64,000 nucleotides of DNA, taken from NCBI GenBank assembly GCA_003281645.1, contig QCBJ01000004.1, positions 21,814-85,813 of the forward strand, given 5' to 3'. This DNA comes from Prochlorococcus sp. AG-347-G20 (GTDB taxonomy: Bacteria > Cyanobacteriota > Cyanobacteriia > PCC-6307 > Cyanobiaceae). The first letter of the stretch is position 1, and each line of letters begins with the position of its first letter. Positions 1-10,600 of the stretch are shown piece by piece. Below the pieces are notes generated by a model. That model was not told where the DNA came from and searched no databases. It worked only from the letters and a program-made list of their open reading frames with translations. Made by a program: the position numbers and the translations under genes.

Positions 1-152
1 AATTTTATTTTAATTTCATTTATACATAATTATTGTTTCGACAAATTTGATTAAAAAATAATACATTAAAATTTTAAAATTTTAACTTAGCAACTATCTT
101 GTTTGAGACTATTAACTAGACTTATAAATAGTCTTATATGAGAATTAGTATA

Positions 153-1163
153 CTAACTTCTGTATAGATTTTTAAGCAATTGATACGCTTCATTTAATTT
201 TCTCATTTGATCTGTTGATCCTCCAGCATCGGGATGCGTCTCTAAGGCTATTGATTTATACGCCTCCCTGATTTTACGGAACGTATGAGCTGATCCTGCG
301 GATGTTGATAAATTCAATAATTTAAGTGCTCCATGTACTGTCATTGTTGAGTCCAAAGTTTCAAATGAATTTGATCTGTTTTTTCGCTTAAATCTACTTA
401 CAAACCTTCTCATAAGTGTTGGTATTCTATTTATCAGATCTGATGTAGCAAAAGGGTCTTCTAAAACGCCAACCATTAATAAAACGATTTCAAGGGATGG
501 ATTTTTCTTTATCCAAGATGGGCATAATTCTGACATTAATTTATTGGCTGCACTCCACGTAAATGGTAGATTTTCAGTTCCATCAAGATTTGGCCATATA
601 TCCCTTTCAAACCAATCCATCGAAGCTTCTACTACATGATCATTAGGAACTGATCCATATAAGGTTTTCCAATGACTAATTAACTCAATTCGACATTTTA
701 TTAATTCAGATTCTTTAATTGTATTAATTTGAATATCATTAATATTCTCCTTTAATTTTTCACTATTAATACTTCTTCTTAGATTCTTTACTTTTTTTTC
801 AACAAAATTGGGAAGGCTTATGTTTGAGTTGGTTTTTTCTTTATATTGATTGTTATTTGTAAATCTTTTATTCAAAGATATCTCATTAACTTCTTTTTTT
901 ACGTCTGATTTAATTAATACCAATGCAGTATCTTCATCAATATTTAAATTTTCATTATTATTCTTCTCGTTAAAGTCTATTTCCTGCTGTTGGTTCTTAG
1001 GTAGTAAATCATCTTCTTGAAGAATTTCTTTAAGTATTTTTTCTATTACAGGTCCTCTTGCTCTAAATCCCCACTCTTTACGTAATTGATCAAACCTGGA
1101 AATTAGTTCCTCAGGTAAATCAATTGAAATTCTTTTTTTATTTGAATTTTCAGGAATATTCAA
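153..1163 (-). CDS. J-domain (DnaJ-like) protein with N-terminal ribbon-helix-helix-like segment
   Basis: 336 aa ORF; C-terminus AYKSIALETHPDAGGSTDQMRKLNEAYQLL contains the HPD motif of J-domains; N-terminus KKRISIDLPEELISRFDQLRKEWGFRARGPVIEKILKEIL resembles an RHH/CopG fold. Confidence 0.8.
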   Translation of the reverse strand: MNIPENSNKKRISIDLPEELISRFDQLRKEWGFRARGPVIEKILKEILQEDDLLPKNQQQEIDFNEKNNNENLNIDEDTALVLIKSDVKKEVNEISLNKRFTNNNQYKEKTNSNISLPNFVEKKVKNLRRSINSEKLKENINDIQINTIKESELIKCRIELISHWKTLYGSVPNDHVVEASMDWFERDIWPNLDGTENLPFTWSAANKLMSELCPSWIKKNPSLEIVLLMVGVLEDPFATSDLINRIPTLMRRFVSRFKRKNRSNSFETLDSTMTVHGALKLLNLSTSAGSAHTFRKIREAYKSIALETHPDAGGSTDQMRKLNEAYQLLKNLYRS

Positions 1164-1307
1164 TAATATTTTCTAGAATAGTATGGAATTTATTTAATTT
1201 TATTCAAAAAAAATTGAAAGTCCATACGGAATATTGTTTTTAAATTAAAACCAATTTATTTTTATGTCACAAGTCAATTAAGTATCTTTTTATAATCAAA
1301 ATAAAAA

Positions 1308-1487
1308 ATGTTTAATTGTTATTTCAAGTCATCTAAAGAAAAAAAGAGTTTTTATCAACATAAGAAATTAGAAATGCTCAATTATATTAAGGATTCACTT
1401 GAACGTAAAATTGCCTCCGTAACAGCATCTATAGAAGTTCTAGAAAGCCAAATAAGTAGGGATAAGGAAGTTGAAGTAACTAACTAG
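1308..1487 (+). CDS. small hypothetical protein (59 aa)
   Basis: ORF read manually: MFNCYFKSSKEKKSFYQHKKLEMLNYIKDSLERKIASVTASIEVLESQISRDKEVEVTN, ATG to TAG; not in the supplied track; fills the gap between flanking minus-strand genes. Confidence 0.6.
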   Translation: MFNCYFKSSKEKKSFYQHKKLEMLNYIKDSLERKIASVTASIEVLESQISRDKEVEVTN

Positions 1488-1490
1488 TAT

Positions 1491-2321
1491 TCAAACAAAA
1501 CTTTCTAGAAGTTTTTCAGGTCCAAATTTCTTTAAATAATTTATATTTGAATTTTCAGTTACTAATATATATCCTGCAAATCCTAAACCGTTAATACTGA
1601 AACCATTAATATGATCATTTTTTCTTTTAATAATAGCGATCCATTTATTAGTTATTAAAATATTGTAAGGATATATCGGTTTCTTATCACTAATGGGGTC
1701 CCCAAGTCCCAATTTCTTGCATAATTCTAAGTAAATTTCAAAAAGACATGATGGATTTTCTAAAAAATTAAATTTGGAAGCAATAATATTTTTTTTAAGC
1801 TTATTATCTTGATCCTTATATGAGTTCATCTCTAAAAACCACTTTTCTCTAGGGCATGATATCTCACCTTTAGATCTACGCAGAAGTTGAAAATGCCTGT
1901 GAGGTTGACTTGCTCCCGCAATTGGAGAACTATTGAAAAACCATAATCCACTAGTATCTTTATTAACTTGTTGGATCGCTCTCCAATCATTAATATCTAA
2001 CCATCCATTTTGAGGTTTCCATTCATTTGTAATAAGTAAAATATGACCTTTTTGTACAGGGTATTTATTTAATATTAGTTGATGATTTTCACCAATTTTA
2101 TCAATTTCTAATATTTTTTCCCAAGGACAAAACGGATTTTGCTTAGGACCATAAATTTTTTTTTTATTAAATTTTGAATTATCGAGTTTCCTTATTATGA
2201 AGTCATCTTTTTCATATAAATCTCTTGTAATAATATCAGTTTTGAGAGGATATAATGATTCATCATCAATTGATAATCGAGTTTGTTTTAGTGCTTTTTT
2301 CCAATATATTTCTAAACTCAT
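1491..2321 (-). CDS. ATP adenylyltransferase / Ap4A phosphorylase family protein
   Basis: 276 aa; HIT-like motif ASQPHRHFQLLRR plus N-terminal NPFCPWE...LILNKYPVQKGHILLIT typical of Ap4A phosphorylase. Confidence 0.8.
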   Translation of the reverse strand: MSLEIYWKKALKQTRLSIDDESLYPLKTDIITRDLYEKDDFIIRKLDNSKFNKKKIYGPKQNPFCPWEKILEIDKIGENHQLILNKYPVQKGHILLITNEWKPQNGWLDINDWRAIQQVNKDTSGLWFFNSSPIAGASQPHRHFQLLRRSKGEISCPREKWFLEMNSYKDQDNKLKKNIIASKFNFLENPSCLFEIYLELCKKLGLGDPISDKKPIYPYNILITNKWIAIIKRKNDHINGFSINGLGFAGYILVTENSNINYLKKFGPEKLLESFV

Positions 2322-2369
2322 TTAAAAAAATTTATCATAATCATTTTAAAAAAAAAAATAAACATGTAA

Positions 2370-2753
2370 TTACTTTTTATTAAATTGATATTCTTTCAAT
2401 TTTTCCAGAGGTACTGATTCTAAAACTACAATATTCGTCGATTCTAATATGACTTTTGGTGCAAGACCGTCTAATAATGCTTGCTTCCACCTATCAAGAC
2501 AAATACACCAATGATCACCATCCTTTAGTCCTGGGAAGGAATAAATAGGCATGGGAGTGATTAAATCATTACCTTGTGATTTACTATATTTCAGGAAATT
2601 ATGATCCATTACACAACATATGGAATGATTCCCTCCATCATTTTTGTCATAGTTGCAAAATCCATCCCTGAACCACCCTGTCATAGGTGCGCAACTACAA
2701 ATCTCAATTTTTTCTCCAAGGACATTTAACTGATCTTGATTATTTATGGTCAT
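2370..2753 (-). CDS. DUF2237 family protein
   Basis: 127 aa; CSCAPMTGWFRDGFC...GNHSICCVMDHNFL...FPGLKDGDHWCICLDRWKQAL pattern. Confidence 0.8.
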   Translation of the reverse strand: MTINNQDQLNVLGEKIEICSCAPMTGWFRDGFCNYDKNDGGNHSICCVMDHNFLKYSKSQGNDLITPMPIYSFPGLKDGDHWCICLDRWKQALLDGLAPKVILESTNIVVLESVPLEKLKEYQFNKK

Positions 2754-2852
2754 AGATTTTTTTAATAATAATAAAACACGAACATTTCTTTAAAAAAGGT
2801 TGACGAGTATGGGGGGTAAGGAGGTAATAATTCTAATAAGGTTTTTTTCATT

Positions 2853-3071
2853 ATGGATTGGGACTTTACTGAAAACATAGCATTTAAAGCTCTTTATGAA
2901 GCTTTTAAAGATAGTGGTGAAACTTCCGCATTAGAATTTTTATCTAGTGATGGTGCTTCATATTATCTTGAGTTAACACAGGATGCCGCGGGCGAGGGAC
3001 TTGATCTGGGTGATAATGATACGATGGAAGAACTACAGGAAGAAATTATTGAATATTTAGAAAAAAACTAA
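2853..3071 (+). CDS. small acidic conserved hypothetical protein (72 aa)
   Basis: ATG ORF preceded by GGAGG-type sequence (ggggggtaaggaggtaat); no overlapping gene. Confidence 0.65.
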   Translation: MDWDFTENIAFKALYEAFKDSGETSALEFLSSDGASYYLELTQDAAGEGLDLGDNDTMEELQEEIIEYLEKN

Positions 3072-3080
3072 AAATTTAGC

Positions 3081-6000
3081 TTAAGCGCTGAAATATTTAG
3101 CTTTTGAGTGTAGTGAAATGATAGCTGTAGTACTTTGTTCCGGATGAAGTTGTTCAGATTCATCCATGGTCAAGTTTATTCTTTTTGCATCCAACAATGA
3201 TAATTGTATGTTTGAATCAGATACTTTTGGACATGCAGGATAACCAAAAGAATATCTAGCTCCTCTATATTTTTGAGCTAGTATTTCTCTATTTTTGTCA
3301 GGTTCTTCAGACCTAAAACCACATTCAATACGAATTAATGCATGGACATACTCAGCTAGAGCTTCTGCTAATTGCACTGAAAGTCCATGGAATAACAAAT
3401 AATCGCTATATTTATCTTCTTTAAATAATTTTTGAGAATATTCACTAGCAATATCGCCCATCGTTACTGCCTGCATAGGAAATATATCTATCGGTTTATC
3501 ATTTTTCAAATCACAATAAAAATCAGCTATGCATAAATTATTCCCAGATTTTTGTCGTGGAAAATTAAATTGGGAAATTTTATTTAATGATTTATCATCA
3601 AATAGAAAAATACTATTATCTTTTCTCCCGCATCTGAAATATCCATAAACTGCTTTGGGTGATATAAGTTTTTTCTCTATAATTATCTCTAACCATTTAT
3701 CTAACAATGGTTTAGCATAAGAATCCAAATAGTTATTGTATTCATCTACGCTTTGGTTTTTCCCTTTTTTTATTTGCCATTGCCCGCTAAATAGAGCTTT
3801 TGTATCTAAATAAAATATTAACTTATTTAAATCTATATCAACATCCTTCAAGACTTTCGTTCCCATGAATGGGGCTTGAATTGGATCTTCTTCATTTATA
3901 AATTTTGATCTTATAAAATTTTCTTTTAAATTTAATTTAGAACTCTTGGTGTGGATGGATATTGATTTTTTAACAGCTTGAGAGTTTGATTTTGATGAGG
4001 CTAAATTAATATTTATATCCTCATTGTTAATAAAACCTTCTGTATTTGACCAATTACCCTTTTTTTTATTATTCATATATTCATTCATAAATTTAAGATC
4101 AGTGAACGCATCTTTTCCGTACAATATTTTCCCTTTATATATTTTGCTGCAGTCCTCATTTACAAATTTTGGGGTTAAGGCTGCGCCTCCTAATATTACT
4201 GGCACACTAATATTTTCATTGTTAAAAGCCTCTAGATTATCTTTCATAAAAGCAGTTGATTTAACAAGTAATCCGCTCATAGCGATGCAATCTGCATTGT
4301 GCTTTTTTTGTGCATCTATAATTGCTGAAACATCTTGCTTTATTCCAAGATTTATTACGTCATAACCATTATTTGTAAGTATTATATCTACCAAATTTTT
4401 TCCAATATCATGAACATCGCCTTTAACAGTTGCAATTAAGAGTTTTCCATTTGATATGTTTTCATCTACAGTTTCCATATATGGTTCTAAAATTGAAACA
4501 GCGAATTTCATCGTTTCAGCGGATTGGAGTACAAATGGCAATTGCATTTGACCTGAACCAAATAAATCTCCCACAACTTTCATCCCATCTAGTAAAAAGA
4601 TATTAATTATTTCAAGAGGTTTATATTTTTTTAACGCTTTATTTAATTGATCCTCTAATCCTATTTTTTCTCCATCAATAATGTGATTTTTCAGACTTTC
4701 TTCAAGAGTTAGGTTTTTATTTTCTGAAGATGCTTTTTTGAAATCTTGAATAGATAAATCTTGAAAAGCTTTTGTTAATTCTACTAATGGATCATAAATA
4801 CAAATATCATCTTCAAATTCTCTTTTATCATAAATCAAATCTAAGCAAAGCTTTTTAGTTTCTTCAGAAATTTTTGATAATGGCAAAATTTTATTTGGTG
4901 CAATGATAGCTGAATCTAAGCCTGCTTTAATGCATTCATCTAAAAATATTGAATTTAAATTAATCCTTGATAATGGTGAAAGACCAAAACTAATGTTTGA
5001 TATGCCAAGTATGATATGAATATCTGGGAAATTTTCACGAATTTTTAATATAGCACTAATAGTTTCTTTAGCGTTTAATCTATCTTCTTCTATCCCTGTA
5101 GATATTGGCAAAGCTAATGGATCAAAAAATAGTTCATAATCTGATAAACCACATTCTCTAGTTCTATTAATTGCTCGTTTGACAATCTTAAATTTTTTTT
5201 CTGCATTCCTTGCCATTCCATCTTCATCAATTGTTCCGACAACAAGACCTGAACCATACCCTAAGGCTAAATTTAAAACTTGATCAAACCTTTCATTGCC
5301 GTCTTCGTAATTAGTTGAATTTATAATACATTTACCACCAGCTGACTTTAATCCACTTTCCATTTTATCAGCATCTGTAGAGTCAATCATTAATGGTAAA
5401 TTTATATTGGTAACCAGTCTTGAAGTTATTTCTTTCATATCCTTCACTCCGTCTCTTCCTACATAATCGACATTTACATCAAGAACGTGAGCATTTTCTT
5501 TTTGTTGTTGCTTGGCAATTGCAACTAAGCCATCCCAATCGTCGTTATTTAATAACTCCCTTACCTTTTTCGATCCACTTGCATTTAATCTTTCTCCTAC
5601 TAGCAAAATTGAATTGTCTTGTTTGTATGTCACAGAGTTATATATTGATGAGGCAGATGGAATAAAACTGCTTGAATTTTTCTTACCATTATTTTTAGTC
5701 TCATTTTCAGTAATTTCATCGATTATTGAAGACAAGTATTTTATATGTTCAGGTGTTGTCCCACAACATCCACCTATTAATTGAACATTAAAGTCATATA
5801 TAAAATTCATTAACTGCATCTTTAATTCTATTGGCTTTAATCTATAGTGAGCTACACCACCAATATTTTCAGGAAGACCTGCATTGGGAATACAGCTTAT
5901 AGCGAAGGGAGAATATTCATACAAATATTTAATATGTTCCTTCATTTGCTCTGGACCAGTTGCACAATTAAGTCCAAGGATATCTATATTAAATGGCTCT

Positions 6001-6644
6001 AATATTGTTAATGCAGATGCAATATCAGATCCAACAAGCATAGTACCTGTTGTTTCCATCGTTATAGATACCATTAAAGGTATATCTATATTTTTACTTT
6101 CAAGAATTTCTTTTGATGCTAATAATGCAGATTTAATTTGTAAAACATCCTGACAAGTTTCAATCAAAAGAAGATCAACTCCTCCATCTATAAGACCATA
6201 AATTTGTTCTTTATATGATTGCTTTAATTCATCAAAATCTATATGTCCTAAGGTGGGTAATTTAGTTGTTGGCCCAATTGAACCTGCTACAAACCTTGGT
6301 TTATCAACTGATGAGTATTTGGCAGCAGCTTTTTTTGCTATAAATGCCGCATTTTTATTTATCTCATAAGCCTTATCCGCAATATCATATTCATCAAGAA
6401 CTATTGATGAGGCTCCAAATGTATTAGTTTCTATAACATGACAGCCTGCTTCTAAAAATGAATTATGAACATTCTCGACTACCTCTGGCAATGATAAAAC
6501 AAGGTTTTCATTACATCCCTCTAACTCTTTTCCTCCAAAGTCATCTGCAGTAAGATTTAAGTTCTGAAAAGATGTTCCAGTACCTCCGTCAAAAATAATT
6601 AATGGTTTTTCATCTCTATTTAGATAGGTTCTGAAAGATTCCAT
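3081..6644 (-). CDS. metH: B12-dependent methionine synthase
   Basis: 1187 aa; Zn ligands GLNCATGPE / GGCCGTTPEH, pterin-binding domain, cobalamin-binding DVHDIGKN, C-terminal activation domain. Confidence 0.97.
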   Translation of the reverse strand: MESFRTYLNRDEKPLIIFDGGTGTSFQNLNLTADDFGGKELEGCNENLVLSLPEVVENVHNSFLEAGCHVIETNTFGASSIVLDEYDIADKAYEINKNAAFIAKKAAAKYSSVDKPRFVAGSIGPTTKLPTLGHIDFDELKQSYKEQIYGLIDGGVDLLLIETCQDVLQIKSALLASKEILESKNIDIPLMVSITMETTGTMLVGSDIASALTILEPFNIDILGLNCATGPEQMKEHIKYLYEYSPFAISCIPNAGLPENIGGVAHYRLKPIELKMQLMNFIYDFNVQLIGGCCGTTPEHIKYLSSIIDEITENETKNNGKKNSSSFIPSASSIYNSVTYKQDNSILLVGERLNASGSKKVRELLNNDDWDGLVAIAKQQQKENAHVLDVNVDYVGRDGVKDMKEITSRLVTNINLPLMIDSTDADKMESGLKSAGGKCIINSTNYEDGNERFDQVLNLALGYGSGLVVGTIDEDGMARNAEKKFKIVKRAINRTRECGLSDYELFFDPLALPISTGIEEDRLNAKETISAILKIRENFPDIHIILGISNISFGLSPLSRINLNSIFLDECIKAGLDSAIIAPNKILPLSKISEETKKLCLDLIYDKREFEDDICIYDPLVELTKAFQDLSIQDFKKASSENKNLTLEESLKNHIIDGEKIGLEDQLNKALKKYKPLEIINIFLLDGMKVVGDLFGSGQMQLPFVLQSAETMKFAVSILEPYMETVDENISNGKLLIATVKGDVHDIGKNLVDIILTNNGYDVINLGIKQDVSAIIDAQKKHNADCIAMSGLLVKSTAFMKDNLEAFNNENISVPVILGGAALTPKFVNEDCSKIYKGKILYGKDAFTDLKFMNEYMNNKKKGNWSNTEGFINNEDININLASSKSNSQAVKKSISIHTKSSKLNLKENFIRSKFINEEDPIQAPFMGTKVLKDVDIDLNKLIFYLDTKALFSGQWQIKKGKNQSVDEYNNYLDSYAKPLLDKWLEIIIEKKLISPKAVYGYFRCGRKDNSIFLFDDKSLNKISQFNFPRQKSGNNLCIADFYCDLKNDKPIDIFPMQAVTMGDIASEYSQKLFKEDKYSDYLLFHGLSVQLAEALAEYVHALIRIECGFRSEEPDKNREILAQKYRGARYSFGYPACPKVSDSNIQLSLLDAKRINLTMDESEQLHPEQSTTAIISLHSKAKYFSA

Positions 6645-6662
6645 TTTTAGGTAAAAATTAAT

Positions 6663-7577
6663 TTATTTTAGTGAAATTCTTGTTACCCAATTATCATAGT
6701 CTTGAGAACGACCTTCTGTTATTTCTATAAGCTTACTTTTTAATTTATTCATTATTGGTCTTTCAACATTTAATTCAGTTGATTCAATTTTTTTAACTGG
6801 TGTAATTTTTGCTGCTGTACCAGTTAGAAAAACTTCATCTGCTATTAATAATTCTGTTTTATCAACAGGCCTCTCAATTACATTTATTCCAAATGATTTT
6901 GCTAATTCAATTACACTAGCTCTAGTAATCCCCTCAAGGATATCTTGATCAACACCAGGAGTGATTAAGTCTCCATTCCTTACAATAAATAAATTCATAC
7001 CACTAGCTTCACTTACCTTACCACTTGAATTTAATAGCAAGGCTTCATCAAATCCCGATAAACTAGCTTCTGTTTTGGCTAATGAACTAGTAATATACGC
7101 TCCACTTATTTTTCCTCTTAAGGGGAGAGATCTATCTTCTTGTCTTGTCCAACTACTCATTCTACAAGAAACACCATCTGGGGATAGATAATCTCCTAGT
7201 TCAATACAATAAATAAAGAAATCTGTTTCAATATTGTGTAACCTTGGAGCTATACCTAAATCACTTGTATATACAAATGGTCTTATATAAATAGGTTTTT
7301 CTGGCTTATTTCTTTTTATAACTTCTTCTAAGGCTTTAAAAATATATTCTTCAGAAAAGTCATTCAAGAGTAATTTTGCACTTTGAGATAATCTCTTTAT
7401 ATGTTTATCAGTTCTAAACAAAAGGAATTCTTCTTTGTTTGTTGGATTAGGTATCGCTCGCATTCCTCCAAATGCAGCAGTACCGTAATGTAGTGCATGA
7501 GTAGCTATTGATATTTTTGCTTCTTTAAATGGAATACATTTACCTTCGAACCAGGCGTATGGAAGAAATTCATGCAT
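6663..7577 (-). CDS. ilvE: branched-chain amino acid aminotransferase (class IV PLP)
   Basis: 304 aa; GTAAFGGMRA..., YIRPFVYTSDLGI, NLFIVRNGDLITPGVDQDILEGITR. Confidence 0.93.
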   Translation of the reverse strand: MHEFLPYAWFEGKCIPFKEAKISIATHALHYGTAAFGGMRAIPNPTNKEEFLLFRTDKHIKRLSQSAKLLLNDFSEEYIFKALEEVIKRNKPEKPIYIRPFVYTSDLGIAPRLHNIETDFFIYCIELGDYLSPDGVSCRMSSWTRQEDRSLPLRGKISGAYITSSLAKTEASLSGFDEALLLNSSGKVSEASGMNLFIVRNGDLITPGVDQDILEGITRASVIELAKSFGINVIERPVDKTELLIADEVFLTGTAAKITPVKKIESTELNVERPIMNKLKSKLIEITEGRSQDYDNWVTRISLK

Positions 7578-7649
7578 ATTTAATTTATTTAATTAAGGTA
7601 AACTTGTTTTATCCTACTTATGTATTCTAAACCTTATTTATATATAAAA

Positions 7650-10600
7650 ATGCACAGGATATTAAATATAGGAGGAAATGAAAAGAATAAGGATGATTTA
7701 ATTGAGCAACCAGCTGCAGATTTTATTTTTATAACAAGTGTCAAGGCTGATTTAAATCTTATATCAAACTTATTGTTAGAAAAAGAATTTGCTTCATTAA
7801 AAAATAATATAAGAGCTTTAGAAATTTCTAATTTAAATTCCTCAGCTCAAATTGATAATTATTTACTAAAAACAATTAATTATGCAAAAGTTGTCGTACT
7901 TAGAATATTTGGAGATAAAGGTACATGGAGCTATGGAATTGAACAACTTTTAAATTGGCAAGCATTTAATAAAAAAAGGAAGTTAGTAATCCTATCAGGT
8001 ACCATTGATCAGGAAATTTCCTTATGTGAAATAAGTAGTATAAACAAAAATATTGCATTAAATATTTCTAGATTACTAAGATCTGGAGGACTGGATAATT
8101 ATAGAAAGTTTCTTAATTGTTTAAATTATTTAGTTGTAGATGAAAAATTAATTCCTGATGAGTTTTTGAATATTATTTTTTATGCAGATCCCTATTTACA
8201 TGATTGGAAAAATGAAAAAGGCGAAAAGATAGGAATAATATCCTATAAATCACTTTTTTTGGCTAATGAAATTGAAGTAAACGAAAAACTTAACTTGCAA
8301 TTAAGAAAATGCGGACTTTCTCCTAAAACATTTTTTATTTCAACACTAAAAGATCATATTATTCAGAAGAAATTAATAGACATTTTTAAAAAAGAAAATA
8401 TTAAACTAATAATTACCACAACTTCATTTTCTTCATCTCAAATCAAAAATAACGATTTAATTGAAAATTCTACAAATATTTTTACTTCTCTTAAAATTCC
8501 AATTTTACAGCTTCTTTCTTCTAATAGATCAAGAAAAAAGTGGTTAAATTCATCCATTGGAATGAATTCATCTGATTTATTAATGCAAATTATTATTCCC
8601 GAATTTGATGGAAGAATTACTACCTGTCCTTCAGCTTTTAAAGAAATAATTTCTAAGAAAAATACACTATATAGTGAAATAACTAGTTACAAAGCTGATC
8701 AAATAGGTATTCAATGGATTTCAAAATTAGCAACAAATTATTTGAAACTTCAGAAACTTAATAATTTTGATAAAAGAATTTGTTTAGTAATAAGTAATTA
8801 TCCAGTAAAGAATGGAAGAATCGGTAATGGCGTTGGTCTAAATACACCATCTTCAATAATAAATATTCTTAATTGGTTAAAAGAAGAAGGTTATGACCTT
8901 GGATCTTGTAATCATCCTCAGGATTCCTCGGAATTAATGTCAATGCTTATAAAAACAAGAACTAATGATATTGAATCTCAAAATAATAAACCATTAGACT
9001 ACTTCCCACTTAGTGAATATTTAAAATATTGGAATAATTTAGAACTTGATCCCAAAAATATTATTGTTAATCGTTGGGGTAAACCATCTGATGCGATAGA
9101 TCTAGATGATAAAGGCTTCTCAATAAATGGTATTAGATTTGGAAAAATAACATTATTGATTCAACCGCAACGAGGTTATAACGCTTTTACTGATAGAGAT
9201 ATTCATTCTCCCGATCTTCCACCTCCCCATAGATATTTAGCACAATATTTTTGGATTGAAAAAGTTTTTAATGCAAATGCTATCTGCCATATTGGAAAAC
9301 ATGGGACTATTGAATGGTTACCTGGCAAATCTATAGGTCTCAGCAATAAATGTTTTCCAAATATTATTTGTCCAGCAATTCCGAACATATATCCCTTTAT
9401 CGTAAATGATCCTGGAGAAGGATCCCAAGCTAAAAGAAGAACTGCTGCAACAATTATTGATCATTTAACCCCTCCTTTGGATAGGTCAGAATTATATGGA
9501 AAATATTCAATATTAGAAAATTATTTAGACGAATATTTTGAAGCAAAATTATTAAATTCTAATCGGATTGAAATAATAGAAAAATCCATTTTTGAATTAA
9601 TTAAAAATGATTTTAGCGAAATTACTTTAAAGAATAAAAATAATCAAATAGAAGAAATTGATTCCTTTCTTTGCAAAATTAAAGAATCTCAAATTAGAAC
9701 AGGTTTGCATATTTTTGGCAGTAGGCAGAATGACATTAATGAAATAAATTTATTCTTGTGTATTGCGAGGGTACCAAATGCCAACCGAATTGGTGTTATT
9801 CAATATATAGCAAAACATTTAAAACTAGATTTGAATCCTTGGACAAATAAATATGATCAAAATTTAACTGATAAGGATAAAAAAATATTATTGACATTTT
9901 CCAACAAAAACATTTTAAACTTTAGAATGGCTATTGATTTTTTGGAACAACAAGCAAAGTATTTAATATATTTGTTTTTTTACAAAAAGAATACCAATAT
10001 AAAAAATTTAGAAAAATATAAAAATCAGAAAATAATAGACTATTTCTTTAATGAAAAAAAACATAATAAGTATTTTTTATTATTAAAAAAAGAGATACTA
10101 TATCCAATAATTAATTCTTCATATAATGAGAAATTATCATTTATTAATTCATTAAATGGACAATATGTAAAAAGTGGTCCATCTGGAGCTCCTACGAGAG
10201 GTAAAACTGAAGCTTTACCTACTGGTAAAAATTTCTTTTCAGTTGATTCGAGAGGACTGCCAACTGAATCAGCATGGAGTGTTGGTTGTAAATCTGCCTC
10301 TCAAATTATTGATTTATACAAACAAGATAATGGAGAAGATTTAAAAAACATAGCAATATCTGTATGGGCAACATCCACAATGAGAAATGGTGGTGAAGAC
10401 ATTTGTCAAATACTATATTTATTAGGAGTACAGCCTATTTGGGATGGGGCTTCAAGAAGAGTAGTAGATCTAGAAATCATTCCTTTATCTGTTCTCGAAA
10501 GACCAAGGGTTGATGTTACTTTAAGAATTTCGGGAATGTTTAGAGATGCATTTCCACAGTTAATTAAATTAACTTCGAAAGCAATAAATCTTGTTTCTAA

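Noticed and set aside
4024-6153. Plus-strand ORFs inside metH (4024-4365, 5420-5665, 5512-5784, 5884-6153)
   Set aside because: Antisense to a well-supported conserved CDS; low-complexity translations and no recognisable domain
6645-6662. Cobalamin riboswitch for metH
   Set aside because: Only 18 nt separate metH and upstream ilvE; no room for the structure
9203-9388. Minus-strand ORF inside cobN
   Set aside because: Shadow ORF opposite the conserved HIGKHGTIEWLPGK region of CobN
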